64,000 nt of DNA, from positions 89,714 to 153,713 of the forward strand of contig JAQFVV010013336.1 in the NCBI GenBank assembly GCA_028023455.1. Reading direction: 5' to 3'. Shown here one piece after another: positions 47,178-57,722 of the stretch; the first letter of the stretch is position 1, and every line of letters starts with the position of its first letter. Both the position numbers and the translations under genes were made by a program. The notes beneath the pieces were generated by a model. The model searched no databases. It had not been told where the DNA came from and worked only from the letters and a program-made list of their open reading frames with translations. This DNA comes from Epiperipatus broadwayi. Its lineage: Eukaryota > Onychophora > Udeonychophora > Euonychophora > Peripatidae.

Positions 47178-48710
47178 ATGTCACATTTTAAAGGCATTAA
47201 GAAAAAATCTACGCAAAAAGAATTTACAAGCTTTCAATCAAGATGGAAGTTAGAAATTTTTTTAAAGAAGTAAGATAATTTCATGTAATAATGTATCAGT
47301 GTCTTAAAGAAATATAATTTGAAATGCAATTACAAAATGAAATATGATCAATATAGAAAAAAAATAACAGAAGTTTAAAAATCTTAATTTTGTACTTCAA
47401 AACCAACAGTCGGTATTTTAAAAAAACTTAGAAGATAGCCAAAACACAGCGAAAACTAGTTTTATTCTTTCAGAACTTAATATTTTAGTGAAGGAGATTT
47501 TGTTAAACTATGTATGCTGAAAAATGTATAAATACTTTTGCTTGAAAAAATTATATCTATTCAAAATATTTACCTATTAAAAAATGGTGTTGTGGAAAGA
47601 ATTAAGGTAATTGCAATTAACGTTAATAAAAATCGTTACTTCAAATTGCAAAACTCTTGGACTTTTTTAAATGCAGGTGAAGATATTTTCACTGAAGTCT
47701 TTGAACTTTATCAGAACTTTTCCTTTATCTCAACTAATATGGTGCAAGATCAATGCTAGAAAAAACAAATGGATTTATAGCTAAATTATTAGCTAAGAAG
47801 AATGAAATTTTTCCCAAAAGCAAATTTTGCTCTGGTCACCGTTGTTGTATTCCAAAGTAGTGACAACAGGATGTGCTAACATTTGGCACAAAATGATAAA
47901 TTTTATATATTCTTCAGGACTCAATGGTAGTTTCATCACTTGCAAAAATCAAGGTGAATATGAAGATTTATTCTATTATACAGCAATGCATTAAACCACC
48001 TGTGTCATAAAGTTTTGATATAATTTTGCGAACTTTATGCTGAAGTAAAATGTTTTTAGAAAGGAGAGTCAACACAACAACTTGATGATTAAAAACTGGT
48101 TACAGGATATATCCTTTTATTACAGATATTACGTAGCATATAAATGAATTAAATTTAAAACTTCAGAGTAGAAATCTAGTTGTTACATTTATATTGGACG
48201 GCATTAAAATGCTAAAATTTGGAAAAGACAATTAAAACTTGTGAATCAGTTCATTTTTCTAAACATCACATGATCACCATTTTTTTTCTGGTTGAAAAAA
48301 TTATAATGCTTCAAACATTCAAGAACTATTCTTTAAATATGTAAACTGATTTAAAGAATTCAAAACATTCTCCATTTTCTTCTAACCCCAAAAAAAGCAA
48401 AAGTAACATTGAAATAGAAATGATTGAAATCCAGTGCAATATGGTGCTAAAAGAGGAGAATAATAAAGTCCGTATTCCAAATTTTTATTTACGTTTTCCA
48501 AAATATTTTATTGAAGTGAAATATGTTTGCGATAAAAAACTTGGCAACATTTGGTAGAATATGCTTATGAGAACAAAGACATAAGATTTCACACAAAATG
48601 AGATTACAAATGAACATTTAACATCTATAATTAAAAACATCATTACTGCATAAAATTGTGCCTGATATTGATAAAATAGTTTCTGCTAAAAGATGCCAAA
48701 TTTTTAAGAA
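47178..48710 (+). pseudogene. Decayed hAT transposase, ZBED/GTF2IRD2-related
   Basis: Reading through stops and frameshifts, the blocks follow the family order: KSTQKEFTSFQSRWKLE, a zinc-finger relic (VLKKYNLKCNYKMKYDQY, where histidines and cysteines are lost), FSEGDFVKLCML, NIYLLKNGVVERI, LNAGEDIFTEVFELY (like GTTTGEDIFxxV), FITDIT and ELNLKLQSRN (like FLTDITxHLNELNLKLQG), and finally KPDIDKIVSAKRCQ. The longest open piece is 47538-47759. It acted as a cut-and-paste transposase. The DDE residues cannot all be placed. It is certainly inactive. Confidence 0.75.
48262..48287 (+). repeat. Isolated family T leader fragment
   Basis: ACATCACATGATCACCATT, the exact family T leader, followed by T-run, sits inside the hAT transposase pseudogene with no other family T sequence around it. 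It could be an extremely truncated insertion. Confidence 0.45.
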
Positions 48711-48997
48711 AAAATAATTTTTTTTTTAATTTCTCTAATTTTAAATTTTGCTGTAACATTGGATAATTATACCTAAAATTTATGTTTTCTTTTATTTTTA
48801 ATTTTTGTAAATTTATTTTAAAAAAATAAATAAATGTAAAATTTAAATGAATTATTGTGGAATATATAGAGATAACACTTTATTTTGTTTGTTAAAATTT
48901 TTTTAAAAGACGTTTTTTAATCTGCAACCCAAAGGCTCTTTTAAAGTGAATTCAGTGACTTTTGTTTATATATGAGTTTGACACCACTGTCTAAGTG

Positions 48998-51900
48998 TAC
49001 TGAATTTTATCCTGAAGCATTACTAGTATTTTAATATTTTCATTGCTGAAATTTCAATTATATATTTGAAGATATTGATGAAGCAACCTGAATAGATATA
49101 AGCATTTTTAAGGCACATCTGTAAGCCTTTCATGTTATTATTAAATTAAATTATATAAAAGAGATTGTTCTTCCCATCAATCAATAAATTGTCATATTCT
49201 TGCTATTTCATTGCAAAAATGACTAGAAGCCACCACTAGCAACGCTGCTAAAGCAAACAAAAATAATAAAATAGTTTAAGCAGCGAATTAATCATAAAAG
49301 TGTTGTTATGGAAAAAATATTAACATATTAGTATTTCAATTTATTATAAAATTTTAATAATTCTTTATTTATTGATATAAACCCAAACAAACTGTGATTT
49401 TCAAAATAATATTTTTCTAGTGCCGTGGAACAATAGTAATGATATTGTAAAAATATATTTTATTATATTAATTATAAATGTGATTTACCATATAAATTAC
49501 AAACCTGATAATTAAAATTTCTTATTCCCTTATTGTTAGTACTATCCTCTACAGTTTCTGGAATAATAGATGCTAAGCATAAAGATTGTGCTCTTATATT
49601 CTTTCTATTTTCTACTGACATTTTTCTACAGGTAAATGTTTTTTTAACGTCCTTTTTTTATTAATAGCAATGTCTAACCACAGCGACGCTAAATAAAAAA
49701 ATGATCTGCTTTGTTAAAATGATTACCTTTACTTCAATAGACCACATCAAAAACAGAAAAACAATCTTCCAAAAATCTTAACTGAATTAAGAATAATTTA
49801 AATTACCTTGAGCTGGATAGGAAGTCTGTGTATTCTTATTAATTGGATGTTATATAACTTGGATTATCCTGTAATGTTTATCTCATTATATTAAGAACTT
49901 TTGTTGTTTTTGTCATCTGGTTTTTGAATTTCTGTTCTGAACAGAGAATCATAATCTTGAATTATTAAAGTAAATATCTATCTAGAATCAGTAGCCATAG
50001 CAACATGATACTTCTACCACTGCTATATCATATTATAAAGATAGTTTTTAATTTTACAAACAAGAAATCATCTCCTCAATTCAGATTATCCTGAAACCTT
50101 TACTTAATAACTAATAATAGATTCGTGCTCATTTAGCAATTAATATTGAATAGCTCATTAGGTCATTATGGATCACATACTTAAAAAAATATATTCTTAG
50201 TTTATTTGAGATCTGAAAAGATGTCAATATTCATTCAGCTAGATTTGTATACAGAGCGTTGAGCATGGAATGTGATGGAAGTAATCGCTACACCATGAAA
50301 TCTTTCGTAAACTATTGGTCATGGGTATTTTGTTTCATGATAACGTTCATTCTCCACAATTCTCATTTCTATATTCCGTTTGTCTCTTCTCTGTCCTATA
50401 TGTAACTGCTGTTTTGGCCCAATTGACGTATTAACACATTCTTAGCCTGAAACGCGAATTCGCGTTGTCACCTTTAGATTGCTCTAACTCAGCCATTTTA
50501 TGAGCTACAATGATAAAATTACATTCGATTTTGAGCTTAGAGCAAGGCCTGTAAGATGCTGCCCTCTCTTGAATTATTTTACAAGTAAAAAATCAATACT
50601 AGGAGTGTTTAAAGTTTACAAAAGAAGAAGGCCAGTTCTGATTGGTTGGATAATCTATTCTCAATTCTTATTGGCTGATGATTTTGATAAATATTTTTTC
50701 ACCGCTGAAAATAAAATATATGTTTTAGAGTGTTTTTTTTATTATTTTTCGTGCTTATTATAAATAATTTTCATAAAATCTAATATTTCTAATAAAAATA
50801 TAGTTATTTTACAAAAGTGGTAAGGTTTTATTAAAAAATTGTATACTTTACACGATTGTAAATTGAAAAAGAAACCAGCCGTAGCAGCAATTTTTGACAT
50901 CTTGTCAAGAGGTTAGATTGCTCCAAGCTGTTTATTTGATTTTCAAACAAAGATTAATGTTTTAGAATATTTTTCTGGCATTATAATGTATTTTTGGTTA
51001 TTTTTTTAATAATATGCTGAAAGTATAATTATTTTGAGAAAAACGTTAAGATTTTTCCTAAAAAATTCTTAAAAAATTCGTAACGGCAAATCTGGGAGAG
51101 ATTTAAATGACATTTACATTGCTTCTAATTTGCTCCTAATGTTTTCTTTGATTTTTCCGCTTTTGAATATTTTTATAAAATACAAATAAAAATATATTTT
51201 TGAAATAACTTTCGTTTACTTTCCTAACATTACGAATAATTAATATACTTTTTGAAAACGAAACTAAAATTAATATATATTAAAAGATGAAAATATTTCT
51301 ATCAAAGAGTTTGTCACTTGACCAATTAAAACCAATTAAAAGTTTCAGAGTTTTACTTCGCTGGACCAATAATAAAAATGATCCATGAAAGTGTTAATTA
51401 AATAAGGTTTAGAGGATATAAGCTTTTCCATTAGTAAAAAGAATTGGTTCCACCCATAAAATAGTTAATAAGGTAAAAACTGAAAACTTTGAATAGTAAG
51501 TAGTTGGTCAGGGAAGAATCAGATGAAATAATTATTGAATGCTATGTCTTAAAACTTGCTAAATTTGATACCTGAGTGTGAGACCCTTCTAAGCATAAGT
51601 GAAACGTCTAATGTTATTACTTTGTAGTAATTTTTTAAAAAAAAAAACATTTTCTAATAACCTTTGGCTGAATAATGCAAGCATTTAAAGAAGGTCTAAA
51701 AGGTTTAATACTCACTTTTGTCTTTGGCAATACATTAGTTTAACTTGTATATCAATTGACCAGAGGATCTGTTCTAACTCTATCATAATATTTATAAATT
51801 TGACTGGTAAAAATCAAATTCCACTTCGAATTTGCATGACTTCTGAAATAATTTGTCTGACGAATCAGATATAAGATTTTAACTAAATTTAATGAATTGA

Positions 51901-52140
51901 GAATGCTATTTTGCATATCTTAAACTGATAGAACTTAAAAACTACTTAAGTAATAGACAGGGTTAATCGTATATTGACTTCACCGATTTATAAATTTCAT
52001 TAAATTAATCTGTATATATATACTTGAAAGATATACAATATATATATAATTAAATATACTATAAAAAATATAAATATATAAGAGCGTAACTTATAAATGA
52101 AAACTTATAAATAAATAAAAACGTTAATCACAAATTAGAT
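48998..52140. other. AT-rich spacer
   Basis: Mostly featureless. It includes the 16-bp perfect palindrome AACGCGAATTCGCGTT (50451-50466). ATGTTTTAGA and TTAGATTGCTC recur loosely around 50485-51180, suggesting very old tandem duplication. The frame at 50500-50763 shows no domain. Confidence 0.45.
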
Positions 52141-52190
52141 CATGAAAAGTTATTTACAAAATCACATCGAAATTTACAACAATCATCTGT

Positions 52191-52438
52191 CACATGACCT
52201 ACAACTCTCAGTGCCATCTTATATTCCTGACCCACCTGATCACACACATGTTGAAAAGATGAATGCTGGTTTAGCACAAAATACGTTTATTGGTGATTAT
52301 CTTTTCAGCATGTGTGTGATCAGGTGGGTCAGCAATATAAGATGGCACCGAGAGTTGTAGGTCGTGTGAAAGTCTCAGTTCGAATCCCGCATATATTACA
52401 TATATAAATGCAGGTGTAAACCTGTACAATGTATTAAC
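52191..52438 (+). mobile_element. Family C foldback with broken hammerhead
   Basis: Arms 52191-52260 and 52299-52368 are reverse complements (CACCTGATCACACACATG against CATGTGTGTGATCAGGTG). Between them lies AGATGAATGCTGGTTTAGCACAAAATACG, the family C hammerhead with CT lost from CTGATGA and GAAA changed to AAAA. It continues with box-B-like CAGTTCGAATCCC and AAACCTGTACAATGTATTA. Confidence 0.7.
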
Positions 52439-52719
52439 AATCATCATAGTTCATCAATTTCTATACATATAATTACAGATTCTGATAGTTCTTGATTTAC
52501 TGAAGCTTCGAACAGGAAATGATCAGTAAGATACAAAAACTCTCACAATTGTATTTAAAAAAAACAGACGTGGACTCACAGACGAACATCAAACAAAATT
52601 TGGATGAAAGAATAATTTCTCAAAAAAATAATTTTCAAGTACATGATTTGACATCCTAAGCTAAGACTTATAATGTCATACAAACTACTTGTTAGTAATA
52701 ACGCACAAATGAGTAATTA

Positions 52720-52880
52720 CACAACATTTCGATTAGTATTATTCTCCACTCTTCTTCAGGTGTTGCTGGCCTATATGCACAGTGACAATATTTGCTTAGA
52801 CATTGAGCTCGCACCTTTAGATTCTTGAATATGGAATTTAAGGCAAACGCTCTACCAACTGAGCTATTCTGTCACACAAT
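52720..52880 (-). mobile_element. tRNA-headed SINE D with hammerhead-like tail
   Basis: Minus strand: GAATAGCTCAGTTGGTAGAG (box A, clear), GGTGCGAGCTCAATG in place of box B, the body GTCACTGTGCATATAGGCC, then CCTGAAGAAGAGTGG...CTAATCGAAATGTTGTG. The last segment is CTGAAGA...CGAAA, a hammerhead-like core, but I cannot draw a good stem II. It is a single-unit version of the dimer at 31884-32155. Confidence 0.7.
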
Positions 52881-53000
52881 CACCATTTCTTATGCTCTAG
52901 ATGGGGATTTTATGCACAGGCCTCCTGGCATCCATTGATCACTCTAGCCTGCTGTGTGTGGCAATACGTATTGTGAGTTTTGCCTGTTTTAATGAGTTAT
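52876..53000 (+). mobile_element. Family T fragment (T7), hammerhead lost
   Basis: The leader CAATCACCATTTCTTATGCT is joined directly to the right arm CTAGATGGGGATTTTATGC...GTGAGTTTTGCCTGTTTTAAT. It abuts SINE D. Confidence 0.7.
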
Positions 53001-53440
53001 TCTGTTATTGTTAAAAGTTAGATATTGTGATTGACAAGTAATATTTGTGTAATGAAAGAAAATAAGTAATTGAAAAGATCGATGTAAGTGTAAATCGTAA
53101 AATTTAGCTTCTTCATTATAATGTCATCATTTGAATTTAAGTTGAGTTTTCGTAAATACAAATAAAATTGTAAATGTTTCTATAATCTTGTATTTTTTTT
53201 TTGCAATGGCAAAGAATTTACACACTTGAAAATACACTGTATACAGAATCAATTTTTCTGATCAGATGCGATCATTTGTCCTCTGAAGTGACTGAAACAT
53301 CAACTGATTATATTATAATAAATTCTGTCATATCTCTTCACTCATTTGAAGTGATAATTCTAGAAAAAAAAAATTCATAAGACTTCCTGAAATTCAAACA
53401 TAAAAAATGACTATTGATAGCTTAAATTAGTTTCCAGCTT

Positions 53441-53715
53441 ATTAATACATTGTACAGGCTTAAACCTGCATTTATATATGTAATATATGTGGGGTTCGAA
53501 CTCGGACTTTCACACGACCCACTACTCTCAGTGTCATCTCATATTGCTGACCCACCTGATCACACACACGTTGAAAAGATAAATAATCACCAATATACGT
53601 ATTCCATGCTAAACCAGCAATCATCAGTTGGTCTAGATTACTATCCTCACATGTATATATAATCAGTATTCAGCTTTATATTAAGATAGCCAATCTATAT
53701 ACTTTAATGGACAGC
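53441..53715 (-). mobile_element. Family C hammerhead repeat, near full length
   Basis: Minus-strand order: CCATTAAAGTATATAGATTGG start block, ATCTTAATATAAAGCTGA, hammerhead (53583-53642), GTGTGTGTGATCAGGTGGG, GTGGGTCGTGTGAAAGTCC, box-B-like GAGTTCGAACCCC, AAGCCTGTACAATGTATTA. About 275 bp. It combines a ribozyme at the start with a pol III box-B-like element near the end. A matching box A is not obvious. Confidence 0.7.
53583..53642 (-). ncRNA. Hammerhead ribozyme motif, family C (partly mutated)
   Basis: Minus strand: GTAATC, bulge TAG, ACCAA, CTGATGA, stem II TGCT/AGCA (loop GGTTT), then GGAA where GAAA is expected, mini stem III ATACGTAT, A, TTGGT, GATTAT. The core 5' half is canonical. 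A13 is changed to G, so this copy is probably inactive. Confidence 0.65.
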
Positions 53716-54503
53716 TTATTGTAAATGAAATGGAATATTTGGATGGAGAAAAAACATTTATAAATTTAAAATATCTAAGATTAAAGAAACAAAAAAAAAA
53801 AAAAACAAAGTTATCCAAGAAGATTTTTTTTTTTTTACTAATTCCAATTAATCCTCTCAACATATAATTATGAGAAATTTCAAATTGGGTAAAGAAGTCT
53901 CTATCACCTCAACCCTCTCCAAATGATGAAGCCAGATTTTATACAAATAATAACACCCTAGGTATCAATTTATAGCGGTGTTTATTATCTTATAAATACA
54001 ATAAACTAGACAAATCATGCTCTCATTAAGGAACAATTGTTGAAATATCTATTTCATCTTATGAAATCATAATAAATTACTAAATAAAAATCTTATGACT
54101 TCAAAAAATCATTTGGCGAAAGATTCTGTGATCAAGCAGTACAAAATTAATCATCATTAATGACAAATTGCAGCAGGTTTCCATCAACTTTATAAAATTA
54201 TTGTAACACCTCCTCTTCAGGATCCATTAGAAAGCATAATGATCCTGATGTTAAGGATGCATTATCAGATACATTAAATTCTTATAGCGTCGGTACTTAA
54301 ATTTTATCAAGTTTTAATCTTCAACTAATTGCCAAGAATTCTTCTGGAACTATTTTTGCTACTGTTGTGTTTGGCTGAATTGCAGGGTTCAGACTCAAAC
54401 CAACAGTAATACTAAAATAAATATGAACACTCCCAAAATATAGTTGTACATAAACAAATATAGTTAATACGGTGCTGGTCATACCGAATGACTGGACTCA
54501 CTT
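53716..54503. other. AT-rich spacer
   Basis: No recognisable feature. Confidence 0.45.
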
Positions 54504-54640
54504 CCAGCTGTATATATTAGCTTGCCTCATGAGTTCTAGTCTAACTCTTCCAGCTGTACTGGACAGCTTGCCTCTAGTTTGTTAAATGATTCTTCCGGCT
54601 GTACTAAACAGCTTAGCTCAAATCTGCCATAGTTGTAGCG
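54504..54640. repeat. Minisatellite, three units of about 45 bp
   Basis: Units start CCAGCTGTATATAT (54504), CCAGCTGTACTGGACAGCTT (54550) and CCGGCTGTACTAAACAGCTT (54595), each continuing with GCTTGCCTC or a variant. Confidence 0.8.
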
Positions 54641-55259
54641 GGACTTGCCTCACAGTGTAGACATATAGTAGAAACACCTTCACTGTTGGAAATGGTTTCA
54701 ATGGAGAGCATGTTCAGTCATTCAGGTAGACAGACATTCTCTGACACTGTAGAGCGCATACGTGATTTAGGTTAGGCATTCTCTCTCTGTATATCCATAT
54801 ATATATCCCTTGCCTCCAAAAAGACTATTTATTGCCAGATCCCCTATCTTACTGCCAGCAGTCGGTTTCAGAGAGCCTAACCAATAGCAGGATTTTATAC
54901 ACATGTTTGCACATTGGCCATACTTGTTGTTACCCTTCAGCAATGTTTATACATTGATTATCCACATGTTTACACATTGGTTAGTGACAATGAGTGCTCA
55001 ATCCAATCAGATAAGGAAGAAATCTGGACTAGTCCACTTCTGAAGGCAAGGTCAGATATGACAGCTACTCACTTATTTTCCATGATCAATTTAGATTTGA
55101 AACAACTTTAAAATAATGCAACCAAGAAAAATGTAAAAAAAAAAAAAATGGAAGAGCAATGATAATGTAATATTATTATTATTCTATGCTAAGGGTAATG
55201 TAATATGTTGATAATTAGTAGCTGCTAAAGCATAAAAATTAGACTGTAGAATAATGGTA
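54641..55259. other. Spacer with moderately raised GC
   Basis: 54480-55090 is richer in G+C than its neighbours and has CCAATAGCAGG (54889). It could be part of an unrecognised LTR or promoter. No coding motifs. Confidence 0.35.
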
Positions 55260-55267
55260 CTGATGAA

Positions 55268-56327
55268 ATGAATATAGAAAGAGAAGTTAGGGAAGGAACC
55301 AGTATGTTATCTGTTCTTTTAAATACTTATAAAGAAGACATCGTAAATGAATATTTAGACTGTGGAGAAGTAAATGTCATAGATAGAATTAAAAAATGTA
55401 CAAGATTTGCAGATGATATAGTTCATATGGCTGAGGATGAAAAAAATCTTGAGAATATGCTGAATAAATTGGAGGAAAGATATATGGAATATGGAATGAG
55501 GATTAATGTTGAGAAAACCAAGTGTTCATGGACAGGGAGGAACACAAAAAGATTGAAAATTGAAATCCATGATAACATAGTTCAACAAGTAAAGAGATTT
55601 AGATATTTGGGTAATTGGTGGAATAAGGATGGAAGAAGTGAAGATGAAGTTAAAAGAAGAATAGTGTTGGTTAAGGAGGCATTTGCTAGGAGAAAGAAAA
55701 TATTTTGTGGATCTTTGAAGAGAGAATGAAGGAAAAAATTAATTAAATGCTATGTGTGGAATGTAAAACTGTATGGTTGTGAAACATGGATGAGTAATAA
55801 AATTAGGAACAGATTGGAAACCTTTGAAGTGTGGTCATGGAAAAGAATGGAAAAAATTAATTGGATAAATCAAATAATGAATGAAGAACTTTTGAAAACA
55901 GTAAATGAAAAATGAAGATTGATTGAGGAAATAAAGTGTGGTCATGGAAAAGAATGGAAAAAATTAATTGGATAAATCAAATAATGAATGAAGAACTTTT
56001 GAAAACAGTAAATGAAAAATGAAGATTGATTGAGGAAATTAGAGATACAAAGAGAAATTTGATTGGGTATATATTAAAAAGAGAGAATAGTTTAATGATA
56101 GATATTTTGGATGGAATGGTGAGTGGAAACAAGAATGGAAAAGATTGCCATTGCTGGACGATATAAGAGATGGGAAGAGATGTGTGAAATTGAAGAGGTG
56201 GGCAATGAAGAGAATGTAATGGTGAAATGGATGAACTTGCTATTTGACTGCACCCTGGATTGCACATAGAACAGAATACTATGCACCCTGGATTGCACAT
56301 AGAACAGAATACTATTGATTGATTGAA
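55268..56327 (+). pseudogene. LINE reverse transcriptase, C-terminal half
   Basis: Starts within RT (VREGTSMLSVLLNTYKEDI, a variant of the RQGCxLSPLLFN block), then catalytic FADD (RFADDIVHMAEDE), INVEKTK, VKRFRYLGNWWNKDG and, beyond a stop at about 55727, IKCYVWNVKLYGCETWM and a WKRMEKINW module. The frame is open to 55729, then continues with TGA codons at sites where related proteins have Arg, consistent with CGA to TGA changes. A 107-bp tandem duplication (55827-55933, 55934-56040) and a 33-bp duplication at 56249-56314 follow. It ends with (ATTG)n (56315-56327). 5'-truncated. Clade not assigned with confidence. Confidence 0.8.
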
Positions 56328-56330
56328 AGA

Positions 56331-57471
56331 GTTAATAAATATCTTTTTTTTTCTATGCAGATTAATTTATATATGTAAATAGTTTTGAAAGCCATCTGCA
56401 AGTTAGGTTGCTTGTTACTACTATTAATGGATATCACCTGCTATTATTCAAATACTAAGGGTAGTTACAAACATTGGTAACAAAAAATGGATTATTGATT
56501 ACTTAACAAGCTATTGTTTTTATAACTACATTAGTTTTTTGCTCTTTCAGTTTTGTTTTGTTTTGTTTTTTTTGTTTGTTTTTTTAGCATTCCCTATTCC
56601 TTGAATAACAGTTCATTCTTTTGAGAAATACAATGAACAATTTGTCATAATGGTTAAATTCTTCAGATGTTGATAAAACTCTGATGCAATATAGTTTAGA
56701 TCATCTATACAGTAAAATTAAGAAATATCAAATAATATCCCCAAAAGGAGTTTGCCTTTGATTTGAATTAAATAACAATGAGAATTCTTTAAGAACTTTA
56801 AAACTAAAAATGAATTCTCATTTTGTCAAATTATTGACTATTCCTGGTTTTAATATTACAATTAATATACTCCTAATAATATCTTATTCTTAGAATTAAT
56901 TTCATCTATATGTAGACTTTGTCTTGACTAGAGTTATTAACACCAGTAAGTAAAAGGAATGCTTTATTTCTTGGACTTCATGTCAAGTTATTTTAACATA
57001 TATGCCATGTATTTAGATTATACCCAACTGGTGCACTTTAATAAATATGCAAGTTTTGAGAACTCTCGGACTAAAATCTTGATATTAACATTGTTAATAA
57101 AAATTTGTTAATGATGTTTCCTAAAATACTAAACATTCAAACATGAAACAGTGAAAACTTTAATGTAATTTAAGTTCATAATTTTAAAATCATTTATTAA
57201 GTTTCCTACAGGATTCTCTTGTATCTGCAACCTCTACATTCATGGTTTTAATTATCTATGATTCAAAAAAATATTAAATAAAAAAACTCATAAGTATCAC
57301 AGGCACACTTCGTATGGCCAAGCATAAGTTGGTATTACATAAGAAAATGGCCTAAAATACGTAATAAAGCCATTAAATGCGTGTGTATGCCATCTATATA
57401 AATTTTAATCAAGCCAAATTATAAAGTGAGAGATGTCTGTGGATATGTCATATACTCGCACACCCAAGAAA
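56331..57471. other. AT-rich spacer
   Basis: T-runs near 56560-56590. No recognisable feature. Confidence 0.5.
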
Positions 57472-57722
57472 AGCCAATAGTTTTTTTTTTTTTTATTAAG
57501 AAAAAATTTACAGTGTCAGGTAGCTACATTTGATAATTATAATAGTTTCATATAGAAGTTCAAAGTTTTGCAACCAATTTGTGTGGTATTGTCATAACAT
57601 TTACTGCAGTAGTCTGAGATGTCGTCTCATCGTCACAAATGATAATCTGTGCCCATGTGTCTACAAAGAGACGCTCTGGCACAAGGAGTCTATCTCTGTT
57701 CTTCATGCTTATTATTATTGTT

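Larger units (their letters stand above)
46717..48989 (+). mobile_element. hAT transposon fossil with TIRs and decayed 8-bp TSD
   Basis: The left end CAGTTGTGTCCAACGCACGG and right end GAGTTTGACACCACTG (inverse CAGTGGTGTCAAACTC) match the CAGNGGTGTCAAACTCGCGG style of hAT ends. Flanks TTTTAGTG (46709-46716) and TCTAAGTG (48990-48997) agree at 6 of 8 positions, as expected for a hAT 8-bp duplication that has aged. The interior is a decayed ZBED/GTF2IRD2-type transposase (47178-48710). Total 2,273 bp. Confidence 0.8.

Noticed and set aside
19496-53000. A Penelope-type reverse transcriptase mobilising the hammerhead repeats
   Set aside because: None of the RT frames in the window shows Penelope features. 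All recognisable ones are LINE-type with LINE endonuclease or C-terminal modules.
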